Assembly (NCBI GenBank): GCA_002368795.1
Contig: DFFG01000071.1
Location: 15,339-25,102, forward strand
Origin: Eubacterium sp. UBA3782
Lineage (GTDB): Bacteria > Bacillota > Clostridia > Lachnospirales > Lachnospiraceae
Reading direction: 5' to 3'
DNA length: 9,764 nucleotides
A program made the translations under genes and the position numbers. The notes under the pieces were generated by a model. That model had not been told where the DNA came from. It was given only the letters and a program-made list of their open reading frames with translations, and ran no database searches. This document shows positions 1-5,690 of this stretch, one piece after another (positions within the stretch are counted from its first letter, which is position 1; each line of letters opens with the position of its first letter).

Positions 1-503
1 TCTTCGACGAGGCAACCAGTGCCCTGGACAACAAGACACAGCGGCAGGTATCCGAATCTCTGGATGCCATGGGCTGCACCAGGATCGTCATCGCCCACCG
101 CCTGTCCACCATCCGACACTGCGACCGCATCCTGGTCCTGGATCACGGCCAGATCATCGAAAACGGCACCTACGAAGAGCTGATCGCGCAGGACGGCTTC
201 TTTGCCGATCTGGTCAAACGCCAGCGGCTGGATGACGAGGAAAGCACAGAGCTGCAGAACGCAGACGGCGAGGCAGAAGCTTCCGAAGCGATGCCTGCAG
301 AGGAAGGTGAGGCCGAAGCCCCGGCAGAAGCAGCTGCAGAGAGTGCAGAAGCAGAAGCCCCGGCAGAAATGCCTGCGGATAACGCAGAGCCGGAAAATGA
401 CGCAGCAGCGCAGGCTGCCGCCGAAGAAACAAATGCCCCGGCAGAAGAAACCGGTACAGAGGAAACAGATAAGCCGGAAGCACCAAGAGGCGCAGAGGCG
501 TAA
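1..503 (+). CDS. ABC exporter ATP-binding domain, NHLM bacteriocin/RiPP exporter-like (C-terminal part; 5' end outside window)
   Basis: The frame is open from base 3, and 166 residues are visible. The first residues, FDEATSALD, are the end of Walker B plus the D-loop. The H-loop follows as IAHRLSTI near bases 93-116. The run through QRQVSES, CDRILVLD, ENGTYEEL and FADLVKRQ closely matches my memory of the C-terminal end of NHLM-type exporters, which couple ATP hydrolysis to export of Gly-Gly-leader peptides across the cytoplasmic membrane. The transmembrane and peptidase parts are not visible, so another exporter subfamily remains possible. After the ATPase fold (about base 230) come roughly 90 residues of acidic, Ala/Glu/Pro-rich low-complexity sequence with recurring PAE motifs, a tail not normally found on these ATPases. 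The gene faces a Gly-Gly-leader protein gene across a 240-bp gap. It is followed by its own terminator. Confidence 0.85.
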   Translation, partial: FDEATSALDNKTQRQVSESLDAMGCTRIVIAHRLSTIRHCDRILVLDHGQIIENGTYEELIAQDGFFADLVKRQRLDDEESTELQNADGEAEASEAMPAEEGEAEAPAEAAAESAEAEAPAEMPADNAEPENDAAAQAAAEETNAPAEETGTEETDKPEAPRGAEA

Positions 504-509
504 AGAAGA

Positions 510-593
510 GCCCCTGGAAGACATTTAAGCAAACATTCTGCAGGCCTGATAAGGCCGAAGCCGTTTGCGTAATGCCTGCCAGGGGCGATTTTT
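510..593 (+). terminator. Branched intrinsic terminator of the ABC exporter
   Basis: GCCCCTGG (510-517) pairs perfectly with CCAGGGGC (579-586) and is followed by GATTTTT (587-593). Inside this outer helix GCAAAC (529-534) pairs with GTTTGC (563-568), enclosing a GGCCT-GATA-AGGCC hairpin (543-556). An alternative fold pairs GCAGGC with GCCTGC. It starts 7 bases after the stop codon. The length of the interior, 61 bases, is large for a simple terminator, so a structured 3' RNA is possible. Confidence 0.6.
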
Positions 594-660
594 CCAGCAA
601 CTGGTTCCCGCCAGCACATTTCCCATAATCTTTAAGAATACGATAGAAATAAGAACGCCG

Positions 661-691
661 AAAAAGGGGCGCTGCCATCAGGCAGCGCCCC
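661..691 (-). terminator. Intrinsic terminator of the Gly-Gly leader/SH3 gene
   Basis: Perfect 11-bp stem GGGGCGCTGCC (666-676) with GGCAGCGCCCC (681-691) and a four-base loop. Read on the minus strand it is followed by five T (complement of 661-665), so it ends transcripts of the small gene that stops at 744. It could also block read-through from the left in the other direction. Confidence 0.85.
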
Positions 692-743
692 TCTATGTTA
701 TCCCGGTGCTATCCCGGGCGTCAGGTCAATTGTCAATTATTCA

Positions 744-1049
744 TTAATCAACGTAATTGCCGTTTACATAGCCATACAGGCCGTTCTTGTAAGCGAAAAG
801 CCATCCGTTCTCGTTGATGTGTTTGTTGACGAGAATGGTATCACCATTCTGCCAGCCAACGCCCCAGATGATCTCGCCGTTCGGCGTCATGCGCATGGTC
901 AGGCAAGCGCTGTCATTGTAATGGATAACACCCTTAACCTTATGGGCGACGAAGCGGTCCAGATCGTGATAAATATCGATTCCCTGGTCATTTCCGCCTG
1001 CTACTTCTTCCAGATTCTCAACGTCAAGTACTTTCTTCTCTTCAGTCAT
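744..1049 (-). CDS. Gly-Gly-leader secreted protein with C-terminal SH3-like domain
   Basis: 101 residues. Residues 1-19 form a charged leader ending LEEVAGG, a typical double-glycine processing motif cleaved after Gly19 by the peptidase domain of C39-type or NHLM-type exporters. There is no Sec signal peptide. The remaining 82 residues hold one Cys and no obvious modified-core repeats. From about residue 46 the pattern LTMRMTPNGE, then GDTILVN, NGWLFA and YGYVNGNYVD resembles bacterial SH3 (SH3b) domains, which often bind cell-wall peptides. The start is supported by GGAGGG (1059-1064) nine bases upstream. A promoter and a terminator flank it, so it is transcribed alone. A nearby NHLM-like exporter gene converges on it. 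The exported-protein role is inferred. A folded SH3 cargo rather than a short bacteriocin is the unusual point. Confidence 0.75.
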   Translation of the reverse strand: MTEEKKVLDVENLEEVAGGNDQGIDIYHDLDRFVAHKVKGVIHYNDSACLTMRMTPNGEIIWGVGWQNGDTILVNKHINENGWLFAYKNGLYGYVNGNYVD

Positions 1050-1146
1050 TTTTAACAGCCCTCCATTAATTTAGTCTCCCGACCATCCCCTCATCGGCTA
1101 AGCCTCTTGCCGAAAATTGATCGGTGCAGGTATTACCTACATCTTT

Positions 1147-1174
1147 ATTATACTTAATCCATTCCTGCATTCAA
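1147..1174 (-). promoter_or_regulatory. Promoter of the Gly-Gly leader/SH3 gene
   Basis: On the minus strand TTGAAT (1169-1174) and a perfect TATAAT (1147-1152) are 16 bp apart. This predicts a start near 1140 and a leader of about 90 bases before the ATG at 1049. The leader contains a short GGTAATACC inverted repeat but no riboswitch I recognise. Confidence 0.65.
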
Positions 1175-1188
1175 GTGAATTTTTTGTG

Positions 1189-1202
1189 AAAACAGCTGTT
1201 TT
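1189..1202. promoter_or_regulatory. 14-bp perfect palindrome upstream of the SH3-gene promoter
   Basis: AAAACAGCTGTTTT is self-complementary and lies 14 bp upstream of the -35 hexamer of the Gly-Gly leader gene, a usual place for an activator or repressor site. It also lies 31 bases past the end of the broken Nudix gene. Binding by a regulator is inference; no neighbouring regulator is seen. Confidence 0.35.
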
Positions 1203-1232
1203 TCGCCGATTTTCAGAACACTTTTTTGTATC

Positions 1233-1452
1233 TTATTGCTCCGCATTTGCAAAAATATACCGTTTCGTGCAGTATCCTTCGAGAAACTGTTTTGCCAATG
1301 AATCCGGACGGATCTTCTGTCTGGCCTCCTCCACGGTCATCCAGGCCCAGCTGTCGATCTCCTCATTGGGGGGAGGGGATCTCTCCTTCCGTCTCATGCA
1401 GGCGAAGGGTCATCTTCGCGCCGCACTCCGGACAATGTGTAAATGAAAACAT
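1233..1452 (-). pseudogene. Nudix hydrolase remnant: zinc-ribbon start and C-terminal end joined, catalytic centre deleted and frameshifted
   Basis: An ATG at 1452, five bases after GGAGG (1458-1462), opens a 29-residue frame (1363-1452) starting MFSFTHCPECGAK, a CPxC half zinc ribbon typical of a Nudix subfamily. It stops at TGA just past a run of six C. In another frame (1233-1367) the sequence reads EEIDSWAWMTVEEARQ then IRPDSLAKQFL, which matches the C-terminal end of the same kind of Nudix protein. About one hundred residues, including the Nudix box and the second CxxC, are absent. Removing one base from the C6 run (plus-strand G 1368-1373) would join both parts into one frame of about 72 residues. 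It lies 18 bases after the lipoprotein stop codon, as if once cotranscribed. Family assignment rests on remembered patterns. Confidence 0.65.
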
Positions 1453-1470
1453 AGGGTCCTCCGACGGCTC

Positions 1471-2181
1471 TTACCACGCAAATGCCGCATCGGCGGCCAC
1501 GTTCTCCACGGAATCCTCCCAGGAGATCGTGTGATCGGCATTCATCGTGAATTTGGCCGATCCGTCCGCGTAGATGACCTGTGAACCGGCGACATTGCCA
1601 TCCTCTCCGAAGGTGACGTCCGTCTTCTTTCCGGTCCCGTTGCAGACAAGGCTGCCGTTCTCGAAGGTGCAGGTGTACTCCCAGGCAGAATATGTCGATG
1701 CGCTGCTGGGCCATGTGCATACAACATAGTACTGGCCATCATAGAGCCCCTGGATATCGATAGTTGCCTTGAGGTGATACCAGCTGCCGATGTACTCATC
1801 GCCGCTGGCTGCGGTATAATCACCGGTCTGCCCGCTCTTTTCCTCCGCCTCGGCTGCAGCCTCCTCTGCCGTGATCGGCTCCGCGATCAGCTCCGGCGCA
1901 GAGGTAGGCTCTGCTTCCGGCTCCTCTGTCGGTTCCGGTGTCGGCTCCTCTGTGGGCTCGGGTGTGGGCTCTTCTGTCGGTTCGGGCGTGGGCTCCTCTG
2001 TCGGCTCTGGTGTCGCAGTTGGCTCCACTGTCGGCTCTGGCGTCGCGGTCGGTGCCTCGGTAACCTCCGCCGCTGCTGCCGCCGATGACGCAGCTGCCGT
2101 CTCGGTCGGACGGTTTCCTCCGCAGGCGGTCACAGCAAGAGCTGCCACTGCCAGCAGAGCGATATATATATTCTTTTTCAT
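1471..2181 (-). CDS. Lipoprotein with Thr/Pro/Glu repeat linker and C-terminal beta-rich domain
   Basis: 236 residues. A lipoprotein signal peptide of about 19 residues ends with LAVTAC, so Cys20 is the lipidation site and the protein should be anchored on the outer face of the membrane. Residues 35-95 are a linker of TPEPTEEP units, of the sort that spans the cell wall. Residues 120-236 form a domain with GSWYHL, YYVVCTWPSSAS, WEYTCTFENGSLVCN, YADGSAKFTMN and ISWEDS segments. Such alternating strands recall an uncharacterised domain that I have seen in Clostridia surface proteins, but I can assign no function. AAGGAGG (2190-2196) lies eight bases before the ATG. The broken Nudix gene follows 18 bases after the stop. 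Confidence 0.85.
   Translation of the reverse strand: MKKNIYIALLAVAALAVTACGGNRPTETAAASSAAAAAEVTEAPTATPEPTVEPTATPEPTEEPTPEPTEEPTPEPTEEPTPEPTEEPEAEPTSAPELIAEPITAEEAAAEAEEKSGQTGDYTAASGDEYIGSWYHLKATIDIQGLYDGQYYVVCTWPSSASTYSAWEYTCTFENGSLVCNGTGKKTDVTFGEDGNVAGSQVIYADGSAKFTMNADHTISWEDSVENVAADAAFAW
1919..2050 (-). repeat. 24-bp coding repeat for TPEPTEEP units
   Basis: Four adjacent 24-bp units (1919-1942, 1943-1966, 1967-1990, 1991-2014) and a fifth after a six-base insertion (2021-2044) each encode an eight-residue Thr/Pro/Glu unit. Units differ mainly at third positions, so the array is kept at the protein level but is similar enough to expand or contract by slippage. Confidence 0.85.
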
Positions 2182-2253
2182 CTTAGTATCCTCCTTTCCG
2201 TAAGGTACCGGCAGTCTTTCCCGAACTGGAAAATACTACCGGTCCCGATATTA

Positions 2254-2282
2254 ATAATCGCAGAAAAGGACGCACTCTGCAA
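2254..2282 (-). promoter_or_regulatory. Possible promoter of the lipoprotein gene
   Basis: On the minus strand TTGCAG (2277-2282) and GATTAT (2254-2259) are 17 bp apart, about 75 bases before the start codon and just past the GH3 terminator. Both hexamers are imperfect; the AT-rich block TATTAATA overlaps the -10 and gives other registers. Confidence 0.4.
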
Positions 2283-2294
2283 GTATCTCTTGTG

Positions 2295-2329
2295 AAAAAA
2301 TGGGGCCCGGCAGCATCCTGCCGGGCCCC
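2295..2329 (-). terminator. Intrinsic terminator of the GH3 gene
   Basis: A perfect 12-bp stem, GGGGCCCGGCAG (2302-2313) with CTGCCGGGCCCC (2318-2329), has a four-base loop. On the minus strand it is followed by ATTTTTT. It lies 67 bases after the GH3 stop codon and separates that gene from the lipoprotein gene. Confidence 0.9.
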
Positions 2330-2396
2330 TCCTAGTCTTTCACTCAGGCTTTTTTACTTCTGCCGCTGCTGCGGTTTTGATCTTTCCTCAGCTGGC

Positions 2397-5300
2397 TTAG
2401 GCGGCTTTCTTTTTGTTCTTCAGCCACAGGGCAATGAACAGAGCCTCAAGAGCAACCAGGACGACGCCGATAGCGATATTCGCATTGCGGAAGGTCGTGG
2501 TCATCTTGTCCGGAACCTTGGTCGGGTCTGTCTCAACGCCAGTGTAGTAGCCAGAGTTAACGATGGTGTACATGATGTTCTTGCAGGACTGACGCATTGC
2601 CAGAGTTGCAGTTGCGCTGGTATCGGTGAACTGGTTGGATGCTGCGGAAGCAAAGCCGAGCATCAGGTTGTTACCGCTGCGTACGCAGTGATCAGAGATC
2701 ATGTAGCCGTAGGAGCCGTCGTAGTCAGTCTCGACCATGCCGACGAATCCCCACTCATCACGAAGGACTGTGTTCAGCAGATCCGGGTTTGCACAGCTGG
2801 GCTTTGTGCCGATCCAGTTGAAGGAGGACATTGCTGCCAGCGACTTGCCGGTGTAGTTCTTGACAGCCAGCTCGAAGGGCTTCAGGTAGATCTCACGGAT
2901 CGCCTGCTCGGACGCATAGGTCAGCAGGAAGGAGCAGCGGTTGGTCTCCTGATCATTCAGTGCAAAGTGCTTGATGTAGGGATACAGTCCCTTGGTGGCT
3001 GCGCCGTTGATCTCGGCAACTGCCATCTTGCCGGCCAGAACACCGTCCTCGGAATAGTACTCAAAGTTTCTGCCTGCGAAGGCATTGCGGTGAGTATTCA
3101 TTGCGGGGCCATACCAGCCGTAGTTGTTGGCTTCCTTGTACTCCTGACCCATGTTCACGCCCATCTCCTCGATCAGAGCAGTGTTCCAGGTCTGAGCCAT
3201 AAGGACCTCTGCCGGATAAGCAGTTCCGTATGCGCCGGTGACGAAGTTGGACAGACCGGCGGGGCCGTCACAGTCGGAGGTCGCGATCTTGCCGACAGAG
3301 TCGATCTTTGCTGTCTGCCATCCGCCGACATTGATCATGGTTGCCATATCGTCGAAGGTCAGCTGATCCAGAAGAGTCTCCCATCTCTCATCGTCGTACT
3401 CGGCGCCGACCATGTCATACAGGGTCATGCCGTTGCTGGCGCCGAGAGTCGGCATAACATCGTCTGCGTTGTCCAGTGTAGTCGGATCATAAATGCCAAC
3501 GGCCTGAGCCTCGACTGCTGCGCGGGTCTCAGCGCTCATCTCATAAGCTGCGTCAGCCGGAGCTGCGACAGCCTCTGCGTAGTTCGCGAAGCCGCCTGCA
3601 CGGGACAGCTGTACGAAGTCGCCGCGGGAATACTCGTTAAATACGTTGACAGCTGGGATACCGTCAGTGGAACGGCCGGTGCTGTAATCGATGTCTGCAT
3701 CAACCGTGAAGCTCTCAGAAGCCAGAACGGTGTGAGAATCGGAGCGGAGGGAGATCTCATAATCGCCGGCTTCCAGAATATAGCCGCCGCCTGCGACCTT
3801 GATCTCGTCAGAATCATAGGAGGCCATGTCTTCAACGGGGATACTGAAGGAAATGGTCTCGGAAGCGCCTGCCTCGAGCACTCCGGTCTTGGCAAAGTCA
3901 ATCAGGTTGACAGAAGCCTTCTCGATGCCGCCGTCGGTGTAAGGCGGAGTGAAGTAAACTTCAACTACATCCTTGCCTGCCGCGGAACCGGTGTTGGTCA
4001 CGGTAACATCAAAGGCAACATTGGTTCCGTCGAAGTTGAAGCCGGACATCTTCTGCTCAAAGGTGGTGTAGGAAAGGCCATAGCCGAAGGGATACTGAAC
4101 CTCATCCTCGTAGGTGATCAGGCCTTCCTCAGCAGCAGTCTCATAGAACTTGTAGCCGACATAGATGCCCTCTACATAGTTTACGAAGGCCATATTGCCT
4201 TCATATGCAGCGTCTGCCGCAAAGATCTGTGACTTCAGATCATCGACATTGGTGAATGCGAAATTTCCAAAGTTGTTCCAGGTAGGAGTAGCTGTCAGAT
4301 CCTTGACATAGGTATCTACCGTCCTGCCGGAGGGATTGACAGAACCGTTCATGATCTCACCCAGAGCAGAAAGACCGGTATTGCCGGCGCCGGGTGCCAG
4401 GATAACTGCGCCGATCTGCGGATACTCATCGACCCAGCCAAGCTCCATGGCGTTGTTGGCGTTGATGATGACAACGACCTTGTCAAACTCGGAGCAGACC
4501 TTCTCGACCATGTTCTCCTCGGTGACGGAGAGCTCCAGATAGTGCTCACCCTCTTCGAAATCATCGTAATCGCCGTTGTTGGTGTAAACACCATTCAGGT
4601 AGCCGTAGCCGGAGGGATTGACAGAGATCTCGGCAGCCTTGTTGTATGTGCCGTGGATGACTGCGTTCATATCCATCGGAAGGTCGGCGCCCTCACCGCC
4701 GGAGCGGCTGATCACGATAACTGCTGTGTCGGAGAAGTCCTTTGCCTGGGACATAACAGCATCGGTGTAAGCGTCAACCGTGGGCTCCGGAAGAGTCCAG
4801 TCCTGAGCGAACATTGCGACCGACGGACGGTCGGGTCTGTAATCCTTGTACATCTGGGTCAGTGACTCATTTGTGGTGAATCCCGCGTCTGCCAGAGAGC
4901 CGAGGATGCCCACAGCACTGGAGCCGTCAGAGGATCCGGAACCGGTTCCTCCGAGGATCGGATTAGTGGAGCCCCAGCCAAAGACGTTCACATTGCCGGC
5001 CTCCATCGGAAGAATGCCGTCATTCTTTACCAGAACCAGGCCTTCCTCGCCGACTCTTTTGATAACATCCTTGCTGGCTGCTACCGTCTCATCCGTCAGG
5101 GTGATGGTGGAGCCGTTCATCATCGTAGAAATGTTGGACTTAAGCGGTCCGAAGGCGATCATATTGGCGATGATCGCAACGATCGCGACAAACGCGACCA
5201 GAGAACTCAGGCGGACGAAACCTGCGTTGCCCTTACCTGCCTTGCCGGCAAAGATCAGGACAAGGATCAGGACGACCAGTGCAGCCAGAAGCGCATAGAC

Positions 5301-5399
5301 ATAACCCATGCACTGGCTGAGATAGGACGCAAAATCCGCTTCGCTGACGCCCATGCCATAGAAGATCGGGCCCAGCAGGTTGGTTAACAGTGCTTGCAT
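2397..5399 (-). CDS. Membrane-anchored glycoside hydrolase family 3 with permuted domain order
   Basis: 1000 residues; likely hydrolyses beta-linked glycosides outside the cell, exact sugar unknown. Order: membrane helices at 33-51 and 64-83; the alpha/beta sandwich domain that is normally C-terminal (about 105-445, with SGGEGADLP at 233-241 and PFGYGLSYTTF at 437-447); a fibronectin III-like domain (about 455-565); then the TIM barrel that is normally N-terminal (about 670-960), with DGPAGL (711-716), GRNFEYYSED (776-785), KHFALNDQETNR (810-821) and the nucleophile region FVGMVETDYDG (885-895, Asp892). Glu236 is a candidate acid/base. A third helix at 973-993 precedes KNKKKAA. Positive residues at 53-63 and at the C-terminus put those ends inside and the catalytic part outside. 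GGGAGG (5406-5411) lies six bases before the ATG. The nucleophile motif reads TDYDG rather than the common SDW. The LysR gene is divergent. Confidence 0.93.
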   Translation of the reverse strand: MQALLTNLLGPIFYGMGVSEADFASYLSQCMGYVYALLAALVVLILVLIFAGKAGKGNAGFVRLSSLVAFVAIVAIIANMIAFGPLKSNISTMMNGSTITLTDETVAASKDVIKRVGEEGLVLVKNDGILPMEAGNVNVFGWGSTNPILGGTGSGSSDGSSAVGILGSLADAGFTTNESLTQMYKDYRPDRPSVAMFAQDWTLPEPTVDAYTDAVMSQAKDFSDTAVIVISRSGGEGADLPMDMNAVIHGTYNKAAEISVNPSGYGYLNGVYTNNGDYDDFEEGEHYLELSVTEENMVEKVCSEFDKVVVIINANNAMELGWVDEYPQIGAVILAPGAGNTGLSALGEIMNGSVNPSGRTVDTYVKDLTATPTWNNFGNFAFTNVDDLKSQIFAADAAYEGNMAFVNYVEGIYVGYKFYETAAEEGLITYEDEVQYPFGYGLSYTTFEQKMSGFNFDGTNVAFDVTVTNTGSAAGKDVVEVYFTPPYTDGGIEKASVNLIDFAKTGVLEAGASETISFSIPVEDMASYDSDEIKVAGGGYILEAGDYEISLRSDSHTVLASESFTVDADIDYSTGRSTDGIPAVNVFNEYSRGDFVQLSRAGGFANYAEAVAAPADAAYEMSAETRAAVEAQAVGIYDPTTLDNADDVMPTLGASNGMTLYDMVGAEYDDERWETLLDQLTFDDMATMINVGGWQTAKIDSVGKIATSDCDGPAGLSNFVTGAYGTAYPAEVLMAQTWNTALIEEMGVNMGQEYKEANNYGWYGPAMNTHRNAFAGRNFEYYSEDGVLAGKMAVAEINGAATKGLYPYIKHFALNDQETNRCSFLLTYASEQAIREIYLKPFELAVKNYTGKSLAAMSSFNWIGTKPSCANPDLLNTVLRDEWGFVGMVETDYDGSYGYMISDHCVRSGNNLMLGFASAASNQFTDTSATATLAMRQSCKNIMYTIVNSGYYTGVETDPTKVPDKMTTTFRNANIAIGVVLVALEALFIALWLKNKKKAA

Positions 5400-5448
5400 T
5401 CATTACCTCCCTTTTCATGTGTATATAGTTGAAAGCTACAGATAAAGG

Positions 5449-5485
5449 GGCTCTTCAGGATATTTCCCCGCGCACCTGAAGGGCC
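5449..5485 (-). promoter_or_regulatory. Stem-loop at the predicted 5' end of the GH3 transcript
   Basis: CTTCAGG (5453-5459) pairs with CCTGAAG (5475-5481); the arms extend to 11 bp with one mismatch (5449-5459 with 5475-5485) around a 15-base loop. The predicted transcript start is near 5483, so the hairpin would be at the very 5' end and could protect the message. No T run follows it on the coding strand, so it does not look like a terminator. Confidence 0.45.
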
Positions 5486-5489
5486 TTCG

Positions 5490-5518
5490 ATATAAATATA
5501 ATTTTACCGATTGTACAA
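5490..5518 (-). promoter_or_regulatory. Predicted GH3 promoter
   Basis: On the minus strand TTGTAC (5513-5518) and TTATAT (5490-5495) are separated by 17 bp. The -35 hexamer is part of the TTGTACA inverted repeat, which fits control by a bound protein. Other -10 registers in the AT-rich block 5490-5505 are possible. Confidence 0.45.
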
Positions 5519-5530
5519 GGAAATGTACAA
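5511..5530. promoter_or_regulatory. Inverted repeat TTGTACA-N6-TGTACAA, candidate operator
   Basis: Perfect 7-bp arms (5511-5517 and 5524-5530) with a six-base spacer. The centre is near -37 relative to the predicted GH3 start, where LysR-type regulators usually have their activation site. Its centre is 27 bp from the second palindrome. Confidence 0.5.
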
Positions 5531-5534
5531 TGCA

Positions 5535-5560
5535 TTTCATTGATAATATTATGCATGAAA
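5535..5560. promoter_or_regulatory. 26-bp interrupted palindrome, candidate LysR-type recognition site
   Basis: Outer arms TTTCAT (5535-5540) and ATGAAA (5555-5560) flank the perfect palindrome ATAATATTAT (5543-5552); only the dinucleotides between them do not pair, so 11 of 13 positions are symmetric. It overlaps the -35 region of the LysR gene promoter and lies near -64 of the predicted GH3 promoter, the classic geometry for self-repression and activation of the divergent target by a LysR-type protein. Confidence 0.55.
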
Positions 5561-5610
5561 CGAATACTAAACCATGCTATAATGGGATCAGTATAGCATC
5601 CGCGTATAGC
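5556..5610 (+). promoter_or_regulatory. LysR gene promoter with extended -10 and leader repeats
   Basis: TGCTATAAT (5575-5583) is an extended -10 element; the -35 candidate TGAAAC (5556-5561) is poor, with 16-bp spacing. Start is predicted near 5590, about 100 bases before the ATG. The early leader carries GTATAGC twice (5591-5597 and 5604-5610, 13 bp apart), and GCTATA at 5576-5581 is inverted relative to them. Role of these repeats is unknown. Confidence 0.55.
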
Positions 5611-5690
5611 GGTAATGTGATACACTATGCCTTTTTTGTGTTTTTCTTTGGAAATTCCCTACACCTGTATATCTTTCGTGAGGTTCAAAA

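Noticed and set aside
546..568. Hammerhead-ribozyme-like CTGATAAGG plus GGC-CGAA-GCC hairpin
   Set aside because: The conserved CTGATGA is altered and the required GAAA after the second stem is GTTT, so the catalytic core is absent.
170..678. Minus-strand frames of about 150 codons opposite the exporter tail
   Set aside because: Composed of Ala/Ser/Leu low-complexity sequence complementary to the Ala/Glu-rich tail, with no ribosome site.
565..747. 60-codon plus-strand frame after the exporter
   Set aside because: Runs through both terminator structures and has no ribosome binding site or family resemblance.
2292..4232. 646-codon open frame on the plus strand
   Set aside because: It is antisense to the GH3 gene, has no recognisable domain, and starts within the GH3 terminator. 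It is a codon-bias shadow.
5429..5443. Catabolite-responsive (cre) site at TTGAAAGCTACAGA
   Set aside because: The central CG of the consensus is missing and symmetry is poor.
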